Assembly (NCBI GenBank): GCA_014075255.1
Contig: CP046178.1
Location: 382,001 to 446,000 of the forward strand
Reading direction: 5' to 3'
Source of the DNA: Gammaproteobacteria bacterium
Lineage (GTDB): Bacteria; Pseudomonadota; Gammaproteobacteria; UBA4575
DNA: 64,000 nt
In this document: one piece after another, positions 18,639-27,582 of the stretch
How the letters are laid out: every line of letters begins with the position of its first letter
Numbering within the stretch: position 1 is the stretch's first letter
Translations under genes and position numbers: made by a program
The notes under the pieces: generated by a model
The model's database searches: none
What the model was told of the DNA's origin: nothing
The model's input: the letters and a program-made list of their open reading frames with translations, nothing else

Positions 18639-20333
18639 ATGTCTAGTACTGCCGTAACGCTGTCCAACGAGGACATAGCAGATTATTTGCAACGTGGCGA
18701 AAAACTACGTGAATCTGACCTATCCAAAATAAAACGCATGCAAGAAGAAACTCCTGATGTTTCTTTTGTGTCTATGTTGAATAGGCTGGGTGCGGTAAGT
18801 GATAAAGATATTGCGGAAGCACTTGGAAACTTACTTGCATTGCCCATCGTTGGACGTGATGAGTATCCAACTGAAGAAGTGTTGAATGGTGCTATTTCAT
18901 TTCGGTTTCTCAAAGAAAGTTCTTCCATTCCACTTGAACTGCAAGAAGATAAAGTTGTGTTAGCCATGGCAGATCCTCTTGATCAGCATGTTGTAGATGC
19001 GGTTCGCATTGCAACAGGTAAAACTGTTGAAGTTCGTATAGGTACACTTTCTGATATTGATGAAGCTATCAATCAAATATCAGGTCTTGATTCCAGTAAA
19101 ATGGATCAAATAGTTGATGCAGTTAATGTTGATGAAATTTCAGATGATGAGTTGGATCACTTAAAAGATTTAGCTAGCGAAGCTCCAGTTATACGATTAG
19201 TGAATTTAATTATTCAGCGTGCTGCAGAACAAGGTGCTTCGGATATTCACATTGAGCCGTTTGAGGGTAACTTAAAAGTTCGTTATCGAATTGACGGAGT
19301 ATTACAAGAGGTTGAATCTCCGCCGCGTCAGTTTGCAGCTGCCATTATCTCTAGAATAAAAATCATGGCTAAGTTGAATATAGCAGAACGACGTCTGCCA
19401 CAAGATGGAAGGATTCGTAACCGTATTCAAGGTCGTGAATATGATATGCGAATTTCTACTGTGCCAACCATGCATGGTGAAAGTGTCGTAATGAGATTGT
19501 TAAATCAAGAATCTGTAGTGTTAGATTTTAAAGCACTTGGTTTTCAACAAGCAGAGCATGATAAATTTATTAGCGCATTGCGACAGCCGCATGGCATGAT
19601 TTTACTTACCGGTCCAACGGGTAGTGGTAAGACAACAACCTTATATACAGCGCTAAGTTTATTAAACGAGCCGCATCGTAAAATTATTACCGTAGAAGAT
19701 CCGGTTGAGTATCAACTTGAAGGTATTAACCAAATACAAGCTAAAGCCAGTATAGGATTAACCTTTGCGAATGCTTTGCGATCTATTGTACGGCAAGATC
19801 CAGATGTAATTATGGTCGGTGAAATGCGCGATTTGGAAACTGCAGAGATTTGTGTGCAATCTGCATTAACTGGGCACCTTGTATTATCCACTTTACATAC
19901 TAATGATTCTGTAAGCAGTGTTACGCGTTTAATGGAAATGGGTGTAGAGGATTATTTATTAACCTCAACATTAAATGCTGTGATTGCTCAACGTTTGGTG
20001 CGCGTTTTATGTGATGAATGCAAAACGAAAACAGAAATACCAAATAAGATTAAAGAAGAGTTAGGTTCTAATGCTTCTTTTGATTATATGTACGTTCCAG
20101 AAGGTTGCGAATCTTGTCATCATACTGGGTATGGCGGAAGAATTTCTATTATTGAGATGTTGCTCGTAACCGACGAGATCAGAAAATTAATATTAGAACA
20201 TGCCGATGCTTCAACCTTGGCGGCCGCTGCTACGCAGCAAGGTATGCAGACGATGTATCAAGATGGATTGCAAAAAGTTGCCCAAGGGATAACTTCTTTG
20301 GAAGAAATTTTGCGTGTTACTCAAGACTCATAG
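18639..20333 (+). CDS. gspE: T2SS assembly ATPase GspE
   Basis: This 564-aa secretion ATPase is full length. An N1-like domain is followed by the catalytic domain with Walker A GPTGSGKTT (325-333), the Asp box, VMVGEMRD-type Walker B, the His box (TLHTNDS), and the tetracysteine zinc site Cys458, 461, 490 and 493. It powers pseudopilus assembly from the cytoplasmic side through GspL. It heads the E-F-G-H-I-J-K-L-M-N-D gene order; the 211 bp upstream should hold the operon promoter. Confidence 0.97.
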   Translation: MSSTAVTLSNEDIADYLQRGEKLRESDLSKIKRMQEETPDVSFVSMLNRLGAVSDKDIAEALGNLLALPIVGRDEYPTEEVLNGAISFRFLKESSSIPLELQEDKVVLAMADPLDQHVVDAVRIATGKTVEVRIGTLSDIDEAINQISGLDSSKMDQIVDAVNVDEISDDELDHLKDLASEAPVIRLVNLIIQRAAEQGASDIHIEPFEGNLKVRYRIDGVLQEVESPPRQFAAAIISRIKIMAKLNIAERRLPQDGRIRNRIQGREYDMRISTVPTMHGESVVMRLLNQESVVLDFKALGFQQAEHDKFISALRQPHGMILLTGPTGSGKTTTLYTALSLLNEPHRKIITVEDPVEYQLEGINQIQAKASIGLTFANALRSIVRQDPDVIMVGEMRDLETAEICVQSALTGHLVLSTLHTNDSVSSVTRLMEMGVEDYLLTSTLNAVIAQRLVRVLCDECKTKTEIPNKIKEELGSNASFDYMYVPEGCESCHHTGYGGRISIIEMLLVTDEIRKLILEHADASTLAAAATQQGMQTMYQDGLQKVAQGITSLEEILRVTQDS

Positions 20334-20352
20334 TATGGATGCTTAGTTAATT

Positions 20353-21573
20353 ATGCCTATGTTTGAATATAAGGCGACGACTCCTGAGGGGAAGGTGTTA
20401 GAGGGTCAGCGCGAAGAATTAGATCATCCTGCAATGATTAATTGGTTGCAATCTTCTGGGTATATTCCAATTTACGCGAAAGAAGCAAAATCATCTTCAA
20501 GCCATTCACTTAAAAATGCTTTTTCGCTAACAAAAAAATCAATTAACTCAAATCAACTGTTGGCCTTTACTGAACAGTTGGCCACATTAGTTAAGGCTAA
20601 GCTTCCAGTTGATCACGCATTGCGTATATTTAGAGATTTATCGGAACATGAGAATGTTAGGGATATGTCGGCTTCATTATTGGAAGACGTGGAAGCGGGT
20701 AATGACTTGTCTAGTGCACTGGAAAAACAAAAAACCATTTTCAGTCCCTATTATATCAACATGGTGCGCGCCTCTGAGGCTAGTGGTAATTTAGAAATTG
20801 GACTCACTCGTATGCACGAGTATTTAGAAAGCGCTAAAACCATGCGCGATAAATTAATCTCATCACTAATTTATCCTATGATTCTAATCGTTGTAGCGAT
20901 GGCATCTATATTGGTAATTATGACGTTTGTAGTGCCGAAGATAACTGAGTTGTTTGAGGGAAGTGAGGAGCTTCTCCCGGTAGCGACAAAAATGGTTATA
21001 AGTGTGTCCAATTTCGTTAGTAGTTATTGGTGGTTGTTGCTAGTGGTTTTAATTCTATCTGGGTTTTTAATTCGATATTTGTTTACTTCGCCGAGTTATC
21101 GAAAATTTTGGGATGCGAAGTTTGTAAGGTTGCCAGTATTTGGTGATTTGTTGGTAAAACATGAGACTGCAAAATTTACCAGCAGCTTGGGTAGTTTGTT
21201 GTCCAATGGTGTGCCAGTGTTATCTGCGTTGCCCATAGCGAAAGCTAATCTTACTAATAGTTTGTTTCTCGACAATATAAGTAAAGCGATGGAGCAATTT
21301 AAAGAAGGTAAAAGTCTTTTTCATACCTTAAGCATGGCGAAGTTGTTTCCGTCGCTAGCATTACAAATGATAAAGGTTGGCGAAGAAACAGGTGAGTTGG
21401 ATAATATGCTGAAACGTGTTTCTGAAATTTATGAAAAAGAAACTGCCAATGCCATGCAAAGGATGGTGAACTTATTTGAACCAGCAATAATAATTTTATT
21501 AGGAGTTGTTATCGGCGGAATTATTGTTTCGATATTACTTGGGATGGTAAGTATTAATGATTTGGCTTCATAA
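20353..21573 (+). CDS. gspF: T2SS inner-membrane platform protein GspF
   Basis: This 406-aa PilC/GspF family protein starts MPMFEYKATTPEGKVLEGQ. Two cytoplasmic GspF domains (about 65-190 and 270-390) are separated by membrane spans near 172-195 and 222-242, with a third at the C-terminus (IIILLGVVIGGIIVSILLGM). It couples the GspE motor to pseudopilin assembly. It lies 19 bp after gspE. Confidence 0.97.
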   Translation: MPMFEYKATTPEGKVLEGQREELDHPAMINWLQSSGYIPIYAKEAKSSSSHSLKNAFSLTKKSINSNQLLAFTEQLATLVKAKLPVDHALRIFRDLSEHENVRDMSASLLEDVEAGNDLSSALEKQKTIFSPYYINMVRASEASGNLEIGLTRMHEYLESAKTMRDKLISSLIYPMILIVVAMASILVIMTFVVPKITELFEGSEELLPVATKMVISVSNFVSSYWWLLLVVLILSGFLIRYLFTSPSYRKFWDAKFVRLPVFGDLLVKHETAKFTSSLGSLLSNGVPVLSALPIAKANLTNSLFLDNISKAMEQFKEGKSLFHTLSMAKLFPSLALQMIKVGEETGELDNMLKRVSEIYEKETANAMQRMVNLFEPAIIILLGVVIGGIIVSILLGMVSINDLAS

Positions 21574-21603
21574 CGAATATAGATAAATTAGAAGAGAGTA
21601 CGT

Positions 21604-22044
21604 ATGTATAAAAAAGAATGTAATGTTTCAAAATCTAGAGTTAAGGGTTTTACTCTAATAGAATTACTAGTTGTGGTTGCCATTCTTGCTTTATTGGCAG
21701 GTATTGTGGGTCCGCAAGTTATGAAACGCTTAGGCGATTCAAAATCCAAGGCGGCGAAAATACAAATTGAAGAATTATCGACAGCTTTAGAAATGTATAA
21801 GATTGATACCAATCGCTATCCTACTACAGAGCAAACACTAGATGCTTTAGTGCAACAACCTGCTGGGGTGGATGGTTGGAATGGCCCATACCTGCGCAAG
21901 AAGTTTGTACCGCAGGATCCATGGAAGCAAAACTATAATTATCGATTTCCAGGTAGAAATGCAGAATATGAAATATTTAGTTTAGGTGCAGATGGTGCAG
22001 AGGGTGGGGAAAAAGAAAATCAAGATGTGTTGAGTTGGAATTAA
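21604..22044 (+). CDS. gspG: Major pseudopilin GspG
   Basis: This 146-aa prepilin has a type III leader cleaved after Gly in KGFTLIELLVVVAILALLAGIV, with Glu at mature position 5. The GspG-specific body has YPTTEQTLDALVQQPAGVDGWNGPYLRKKFVPQDPWKQNYNYRFPG, ending with the Ca-binding-type loop FSLGADGAEGG. It forms the pseudopilus shaft after cleavage by the prepilin peptidase, which is not encoded in this window. Confidence 0.97.
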   Translation: MYKKECNVSKSRVKGFTLIELLVVVAILALLAGIVGPQVMKRLGDSKSKAAKIQIEELSTALEMYKIDTNRYPTTEQTLDALVQQPAGVDGWNGPYLRKKFVPQDPWKQNYNYRFPGRNAEYEIFSLGADGAEGGEKENQDVLSWN

Positions 22045-22062
22045 ACATTTAATAAATTAACA

Positions 22063-22527
22063 ATGCTTTGTTCAAATACATCAAGCCCACGAGATAGCGC
22101 ATTTGGATTCACACTGATTGAGTTGCTGATTACATTAGTTATAGCGATCTCCATCACAGCACTTTCCGCTACTGCATACAGTCGTCTTTCATCTAGCGCT
22201 GCTTTGAAGGCCACATCTCAGGATATTCTGGTTACTTTGCGACGCGCGAGAATTTCTGCAATTGCAAAAAGTGAAGAGGTTGCTTTTTCAATTGATAATG
22301 AGAAACGAATCTATTGGGTAGTGGGGAGTCAAAGGCAACGATTGATAGATTCATCGCTCGATTTGCAAATATTTTCAGCTAAAGGCTTAAGTGCAAATAA
22401 AAATATTTCACAAATTCGTTTTGCGCCAGATGGTAGTTCATCGGGAGGAGAAATAAAAATTTCCAATGGTAAAAAAATGTATAGCATTGTAGTGGAGTGG
22501 CTGTCAGGGAAAGTAGAAATAAGATGA
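22063..22527 (+). CDS. gspH: Minor pseudopilin GspH
   Basis: This 154-aa prepilin has the cleavage/membrane motif FGFTLIELLITLVIAISITALSATAYS and the GspH-type body (SSAALKATSQDILVTLRRARISAIAKSEEVAFSID ... FAPDGSSSGGEIKIS). It is a minor subunit of the pseudopilus. Its stop overlaps the gspI start in an ATGA arrangement. Confidence 0.92.
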   Translation: MLCSNTSSPRDSAFGFTLIELLITLVIAISITALSATAYSRLSSSAALKATSQDILVTLRRARISAIAKSEEVAFSIDNEKRIYWVVGSQRQRLIDSSLDLQIFSAKGLSANKNISQIRFAPDGSSSGGEIKISNGKKMYSIVVEWLSGKVEIR

Positions 22528-22946
22528 GTCGCATTAGCCATGATCTTGTGCGTGAAACAAAATATAGAAGAGAAGGTGGATTTACACTATTAGAAACCTT
22601 GGTGGCGTTGTCGGTTTTGGCAATTTCACTTGGTGTAGTTTATCAAGTATTTTCTTCTGCATTGCAGAGTTCTACGTTAGCCGATGATTATGCACAGGCA
22701 AGCATGTATGCGGATTCACATCTGGCTGAAATTGGTAAAAAAGTTCATTTATTACCTGGCGTTACTGAAGGTGCATACAACAAACGATATCGTTGGAAGT
22801 TAGAAGTACAACCATTAGATGGTTCCAGTTCTCGTTCGATAGTAGAAACAGTAAAGCGTTATCAAGTAGTTCTAAATATCTATTGGCAGGCAAGAAGAGG
22901 CCAACGTTCAATTCGTGCAACAACTTTTAGATTGGCGAGCGCTTGA
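22524..22946 (+). CDS. gspI: Minor pseudopilin GspI
   Basis: This protein of about 140 aa has the prepilin motif GGFTLLETLVALSVLAISLGVVYQVF. GspI forms the pseudopilus tip with GspJ and GspK. I chose the ATG at 22524, which overlaps the gspH stop by four bases (ATGA), over a GTG 27 bp upstream. It overlaps the gspJ region in TTGA fashion at the other end. Confidence 0.92.
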   Translation: MSRISHDLVRETKYRREGGFTLLETLVALSVLAISLGVVYQVFSSALQSSTLADDYAQASMYADSHLAEIGKKVHLLPGVTEGAYNKRYRWKLEVQPLDGSSSRSIVETVKRYQVVLNIYWQARRGQRSIRATTFRLASA

Positions 22947-22948
22947 AG

Positions 22949-23608
22949 ATGAAAGCCTGCAAACAATCATACGTTCCACGCCTTTGTGTTGCTCGTCAAT
23001 CTGGTTTAACCCTTATCGAATTGCTAATTTCTTTAGTCATTATTTCAATAGTAGTGACCTTATGTGCTAATGGCTTTACTTTTGGAAGTCGTGTTTGGGC
23101 TAAAGTTGACGACCATCAAGATAACTTAGAGGAAGTTGTAAGTTCACAACGATTTTTACGAAAAGTACTAAGTGAAGCTGTTTTTTATCCTATTGAAGAG
23201 GATGAAACAAAAGACAATTACTTTGATGGAAATCCTGAGAAAATGATATTTCTAGCGCCATCCCCACAATACGGCCTAGATGATTATCTTTATATTTATG
23301 AAATATTTAAGCAAAAAAAGAATGGCGCATATAATTTAAGTGTGCGTTATTTGCCTGCAAATACTTATTTCTCTGGTAAGGCGCGCGCAGCAGAACGAGA
23401 TGTAAAATTAATTAAAAACGTAAAGAATATAAAATTTGAATATTATGGTCTAAACCAACGAACAGGTGCTTTAAGTTGGTACAACAATTGGTTGAACCAA
23501 AGTGCTTTACCTTCACGTGTATCAATAACAGTAGAGTCATTTGAAGATGCTGTGTCTTGGCCGCCTTTAATTGTTGAAACTAGATATGGTAGTTATATCT
23601 TACCCTAA
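22949..23608 (+). CDS. gspJ: Minor pseudopilin GspJ
   Basis: This protein of about 219 aa has the prepilin motif QSGLTLIELLISLVIISIVVTLCANGF and a GspJ-like body with paired beta strands (VSSQRFLRKVLSEAVFYPI). It is part of the I-J-K tip complex. The start may be ATG 22949 or the TTG at 22943, whose TTGA overlaps the gspI stop; the difference is two residues. Confidence 0.9.
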   Translation: MKACKQSYVPRLCVARQSGLTLIELLISLVIISIVVTLCANGFTFGSRVWAKVDDHQDNLEEVVSSQRFLRKVLSEAVFYPIEEDETKDNYFDGNPEKMIFLAPSPQYGLDDYLYIYEIFKQKKNGAYNLSVRYLPANTYFSGKARAAERDVKLIKNVKNIKFEYYGLNQRTGALSWYNNWLNQSALPSRVSITVESFEDAVSWPPLIVETRYGSYILP

Positions 23609-23617
23609 GCGGAACAT

Positions 23618-24451
23618 ATGAAATCGATACATAAAACTCATTCCAAAGGTTTTGCTTTAATCACTGTATTGTGGATTACGGCATTCTTAACTGTAATTGC
23701 GGGTTCAGTGTCTTATCAGGCGCGTGCGAGCTTGAGTTTAGCGACGAATGTAGTAGCAGGTTTCAAAACCAAACATGCAGCAGAAGGGACATTGTTGTTA
23801 ACGATTGATACTTTAATTAAACGAGATGCATTGCAAGGATTTCACTTAAAAAACCCGAATTTTAATTACGAATTAGATGATATAGCAGTTTATGTGGAGG
23901 TTGCTGATGAATCGGGGAAAATCGATCTCAACTTAGCATCAGTTGATTTAATAAGGTCACTTTTTGTAACTGTTGGTGTTGATGAAAAAGTTGGTTCATC
24001 TATCGCAGATGCAATTGCAGATTGGCGTGATCAAGATAATTTAAAAAGAGTGGATGGTGCGGAAGATCAGGATTATGCAGCAAATGGTTTGCTGTATGAG
24101 GCTAAAGATGATGAATTTGATAGTATTGATGAATTGTCACTTGTATTGGGAGTGACTCCCGAAATATTCGCTAGAGTTAAACCTTACGTAACCGTCTTTG
24201 CTCAAGATATTGGAGTGAATACAAATTTAGCATCCGATGTGGTTAAAAAGGCAGTGCAAGATATTATAGGCACAAGTAACAGTGAAGAAACCTCTAGTGA
24301 TTACATTTCTTCTACAGGCGGTCTCATTTATACTCTGCGTGCCAAAGCTACCGGTCCAAGTGGTTTGTCTACTGTAATTACGAGTATTGTGCGATTGCAA
24401 AGAGGTAATACGTTTGAGCCTTTTGCTATATTAGGCTGGAAGCAGAGTTAA
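23618..24451 (+). CDS. gspK: Minor pseudopilin GspK
   Basis: This 277-aa protein has the unusual prepilin segment KGFALITVLWITAFLTVIAGSVSYQAR, which lacks the Glu5 of the others, as expected of GspK. VEVADESGKIDLNLASVDLIRSLF and the saposin-like YEAKDDEFDSIDELSLVLGV helices follow. It caps the pseudopilus tip. It is slightly short for the family (usually about 300-330 aa). Confidence 0.92.
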   Translation: MKSIHKTHSKGFALITVLWITAFLTVIAGSVSYQARASLSLATNVVAGFKTKHAAEGTLLLTIDTLIKRDALQGFHLKNPNFNYELDDIAVYVEVADESGKIDLNLASVDLIRSLFVTVGVDEKVGSSIADAIADWRDQDNLKRVDGAEDQDYAANGLLYEAKDDEFDSIDELSLVLGVTPEIFARVKPYVTVFAQDIGVNTNLASDVVKKAVQDIIGTSNSEETSSDYISSTGGLIYTLRAKATGPSGLSTVITSIVRLQRGNTFEPFAILGWKQS

Positions 24452-24519
24452 AAATCCTCTAATTGTTGCTGATACACTACATGGAAGTTTAAAAAAGAAT
24501 AATTAAAGGAACCGTTGCT

Positions 24520-25599
24520 ATTTCTTCTTCAATTACACAGTCGTTTAAAGATTTCTTCACTTGGTGGGGTGAGGGATTGTCATTGCTTTTGCCTGGCGAA
24601 AAACATTTAGGTCATAGTCGCAGTAAAGATTCACTATTGTTAATAATTGCAAGAGATGAATATCAGGTTTTGGATAGCAGTAGTGTTGAGTTATTACATG
24701 CTAAACAAGCCATTACGGCTGATCCTGCTGAATCGCTCAAATATCTTTTTAAAGAAGAGGCAAGCAAAAAAGGTGAATTGGCTTTAGATGTTCATATAAA
24801 TGAAAGTGAAGTGCTGACTAGGCATATTTCATTGCCGGCTAGTACAGAAGAAAATTTATATGAAGTTATTCAATATGAAATGGATCGTTATACACCTTTT
24901 AATAAAGACGATGTCTATTGTGATTATAGAATTGAAGATCGTATTAAAGAAAAAGAGCTTATTAAAGTTTTATTAATTGTTGTCAGAAAAGAAGTACTAA
25001 ATCCTGTGGTACATGCAATTGAGAGCAGTGGTGTTCATTTACAAAAGATTGATATTGTCGATTCCCAAAATTCTGATAATTCCTTGCATAACGTAAAATT
25101 ACTACGTTCACATTCTGATTTAGGGAATAGTAAAAAATCATCAATTAATTGGATAGCCGCTGCTGCATTGGGCTTGCTGTTATTAACAGGTGTTACCCCG
25201 TTGGTAATAAACTACATGCATATTTCAAAACTTTCTTCTGAGTTAGAGGGGCTTGAGAAAACTGTACAAAAAGTTAAGCAGCTGCAAACAGAATATTCAA
25301 AAATGCAGGATCAAGTAGGGTACTTGATAGATGTTAAACATAGAAATCCAAGCATCATTGAATTGCTTAACTTATTAACACAAGCTATTCCTGACCACAC
25401 TTATGTGCAGAGGCTATCCTTAGAGGGTGGGTTACTCTCTATCCAAGGCTTGTCCGCATCTGCATCAGATTTAATTCCAATTATAGATAAAAGCGGCATG
25501 TTTGATGATATTCGATTTGCTGCACCCGTTACACAAAGTGGTGCAGATGGGTTAGAGCGGTATTCTATTACAGCGCAAATAAAGGCAGCCCAGGAATAG
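24520..25599 (+). CDS. gspL: T2SS inner-membrane protein GspL-like (apparent ATT start)
   Basis: A cytoplasmic actin-like domain (about residues 20-190) is followed by a membrane span near 210-230 (WIAAAALGLLLLTGVTPLVI) and a ferredoxin-like periplasmic domain. This is the PilN/GspL type that recruits GspE. The first usual start, TTG 24577, would cut off the helix FKDFFTWWGEGLSLLLPGE, which I recognise as part of this family. Upstream, after an in-frame stop at 24490, the frame offers only ATT/ATA codons. ATT 24520 lies nine bases after AAAGGA, giving about 359 aa, so a non-standard start is inferred. Confidence 0.82.
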   Translation: MSSSITQSFKDFFTWWGEGLSLLLPGEKHLGHSRSKDSLLLIIARDEYQVLDSSSVELLHAKQAITADPAESLKYLFKEEASKKGELALDVHINESEVLTRHISLPASTEENLYEVIQYEMDRYTPFNKDDVYCDYRIEDRIKEKELIKVLLIVVRKEVLNPVVHAIESSGVHLQKIDIVDSQNSDNSLHNVKLLRSHSDLGNSKKSSINWIAAAALGLLLLTGVTPLVINYMHISKLSSELEGLEKTVQKVKQLQTEYSKMQDQVGYLIDVKHRNPSIIELLNLLTQAIPDHTYVQRLSLEGGLLSIQGLSASASDLIPIIDKSGMFDDIRFAAPVTQSGADGLERYSITAQIKAAQE

Positions 25600-25604
25600 A
25601 TACC

Positions 25605-26225
25605 ATGTCGCAAACACCAGAATCTAAACACAAGTTATATGCAGCAATAGTATTAATTATTGCGATATTAATTTTACTCTTTATCGTTGTGCTTCCATTG
25701 TTTGCTCTTTATAGCAGTAGTAAAGAAGAGGTGACATCGCTGCAACATCGATTATTGCAGTACAAAACCATCTCACACAAAACTAGTGGATTATCAAGTA
25801 AGCTTGATAAATTACAGCTATTTAATGAAGATCAAGAGTATTATTTCTCAGAAGGGAAAGCAGCTTTAGTATCTGCAGAATTACAAGGGATAATTAAAGA
25901 AGTGCTTAATCTACATGGCGCAAAAATTTTAAGCACACAGCCAGTGACTAGCGGTAATCAGGATGAGCGGCAAATAAAGATTTCGGTGCATTGTCGGGCT
26001 GATGTAATAAGTTTGCGTAATTTGGTATATGAATTAGAGTCTCATATACCCGTTTTAATTATTGATAAGATAAATGTTGGTAGAGGTTATCGAACTACTT
26101 TTAGAGATCAGCAGTCTAAAGGCTCTAATGAGGCACTAGATATACGTTTTGATGTGTCTGGGTTTTTGGCCGCTCAAGAAGCAACACCAAGTAATACAAA
26201 GAATGGATTAGATACAGAATTATGA
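25605..26225 (+). CDS. gspM: T2SS inner-membrane protein GspM-like
   Basis: This 206-aa bitopic protein has a membrane span at about residues 10-34 (KLYAAIVLIIAILILLFIVVLPLFALY), a coiled-coil helix and a ferredoxin-like C-terminal domain ending in a VSGF strand. It is assigned to GspM by position between gspL and gspN, topology and size. GspM stabilises GspL in the inner membrane. It overlaps the next gene by four bases. Confidence 0.8.
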   Translation: MSQTPESKHKLYAAIVLIIAILILLFIVVLPLFALYSSSKEEVTSLQHRLLQYKTISHKTSGLSSKLDKLQLFNEDQEYYFSEGKAALVSAELQGIIKEVLNLHGAKILSTQPVTSGNQDERQIKISVHCRADVISLRNLVYELESHIPVLIIDKINVGRGYRTTFRDQQSKGSNEALDIRFDVSGFLAAQEATPSNTKNGLDTEL

Positions 26226-27157
26226 AACTTATATTAAGCACCCTCTGCATTGCACTACTGGCTTTATTTGCCTACCAAGTGATGTCTTATCCTTTGGATG
26301 TCGAAAGTGTACGTGGCAAAAGCCTTGATAAAGAGCTAGCAAAGTCTATTGATTATGATTTACCACAATTAGCAGTGTTAAAAAGTATCGATAAATACTC
26401 GGAAATTGTGCAACGGCCTTTGTTTGTAAAAGGCAGAGCTGCTGCCGTGAATATACGTTCAGTCACTAAAGCAACAACCGTAGACGCATTAGCGCATTTA
26501 ATTTTAGTAGGTACCGCAAGTAGTTCAGATGTACAAATAGCGATAGTAGCGGATACAAAAGCTAAACAGATGGAGCGTTTGAAAGTAGGAGAATCGTATA
26601 AAGAATGGAATATTGCTGAGGTTTCTTCTAACCATGTAATTTTTCAAAATGAGGAATTAGAGTACAAACTATTTGTGACGCCAATTAAAGGAAGTCAAAA
26701 AGAAAAGCAGGCAAAGCTGATTAAGCAGTTAAATAAAAGTAAAATAGAAAAAGCAACGGCAGCGATTAAATCTTACAAGGGTTGGAAAGGAGCCAATAAA
26801 AATAAGCAAGGTAAAGATAGTTTAAATACGGATAAACCTAAACAGAAAGTTGCTGGAAAATCTTGGAGCTACCGTAATAAGTCTACGAAAAATAATTCTT
26901 ATAAAGATAAAGAAACCGGAAGTGCTAAGCCAGCTAATAAACCTGTTAGAAAATCACCTATAAGAATTCCCGGTGAAGAAGAGAAAAATGCAGCTTATTA
27001 TGAAGCTGAAGATGACAATGAAAGTTCAACTGCATCGAGTAGTCGTGCAAATACAGTTAGAGAAATATCTGCAGAAGATTACTATGATGATGAAGATATC
27101 ACTGAAGATGAGCTCAAAGCACTAGAAGGTTTGGGTGCTAAAATATTCGATGATTAA
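26222..27157 (+). CDS. gspN: T2SS GspN / GspC-like (HR-domain) linker protein
   Basis: This 311-aa protein has one N-terminal membrane span (residues 3-19) and a region at about 85-160 (HLILVGTASSSDVQIAIVADTKAKQMERLKVGESYKEWNIAEV) that reads as the homology-region fold shared by GspC and PilP. A long Lys/Ser/Asn-rich, then acidic, tail follows. By position it matches XpsN of Xanthomonas, which replaces GspC and bridges the L-M platform to the secretin. No separate gspC exists here, so I infer it does that job. The low-complexity tail is unusual. Confidence 0.75.
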   Translation: MKLILSTLCIALLALFAYQVMSYPLDVESVRGKSLDKELAKSIDYDLPQLAVLKSIDKYSEIVQRPLFVKGRAAAVNIRSVTKATTVDALAHLILVGTASSSDVQIAIVADTKAKQMERLKVGESYKEWNIAEVSSNHVIFQNEELEYKLFVTPIKGSQKEKQAKLIKQLNKSKIEKATAAIKSYKGWKGANKNKQGKDSLNTDKPKQKVAGKSWSYRNKSTKNNSYKDKETGSAKPANKPVRKSPIRIPGEEEKNAAYYEAEDDNESSTASSSRANTVREISAEDYYDDEDITEDELKALEGLGAKIFDD

Positions 27158-27582
27158 TAGATAGTTAGTAATAATCTATTCGCAATGCCTAATAAATTAA
27201 TTGCCGTGCTTTATGTGCGGTATTTGTAACGTATTGATGTATAAAAAAAGCCAATAAAATTATACAAACAACTGCAATAACTACTTGAACTTAAACAGAC
27301 TTTCATTGACTTGCGCTAGGCCAATGCGTAACGTGTATTCAAATAATTAATACTCACACCGTTCGGCCCCAGACCCCGCCTTATGCATTGGTGTTGTGAC
27401 ACTCTAAACTAAAGAATATGTTTAGAGGATAATAAAATAATAAGAATAAAAAGAATAATTATGGAGGAGGTGCGTGCAGCTTTGCGCGTTCACCATAAGT
27501 TACATTACAACTCAATTACTGATGTACATGTTTGGATATAACAAACAGTCTCGGCTACCTGGTTGTAAAACGTAAGGTTACT
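27158..27582 (+). promoter_or_regulatory. 425-bp gap before gspD with possible promoter and leader ORF
   Basis: The gap splits gspN from gspD inside an otherwise tightly packed cluster. TTGACT at 27306 followed 17 bp later by a poor -10 (TAACGT) is a weak promoter candidate. Near the end an AGGAGG at 27464-27470 precedes a GTG-started frame of 33 codons (27474-27575) whose stop TAA overlaps the AAGG ribosome site of gspD. This may let secretin dosage be set separately from the rest of the operon. Confidence 0.35.
27474..27575 (+). CDS. Possible leader peptide upstream of gspD, 33 aa
   Basis: The frame begins at GTG 27474, four bases after a perfect AGGAGG, and ends eight bases before the gspD start. 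It encodes 33 residues with no recognised motif. Stop-to-start spacing would allow coupled translation of gspD. An alternative ATG frame at 27461 has no good ribosome site. Confidence 0.3.
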   Translation: MQLCAFTISYITTQLLMYMFGYNKQSRLPGCKT

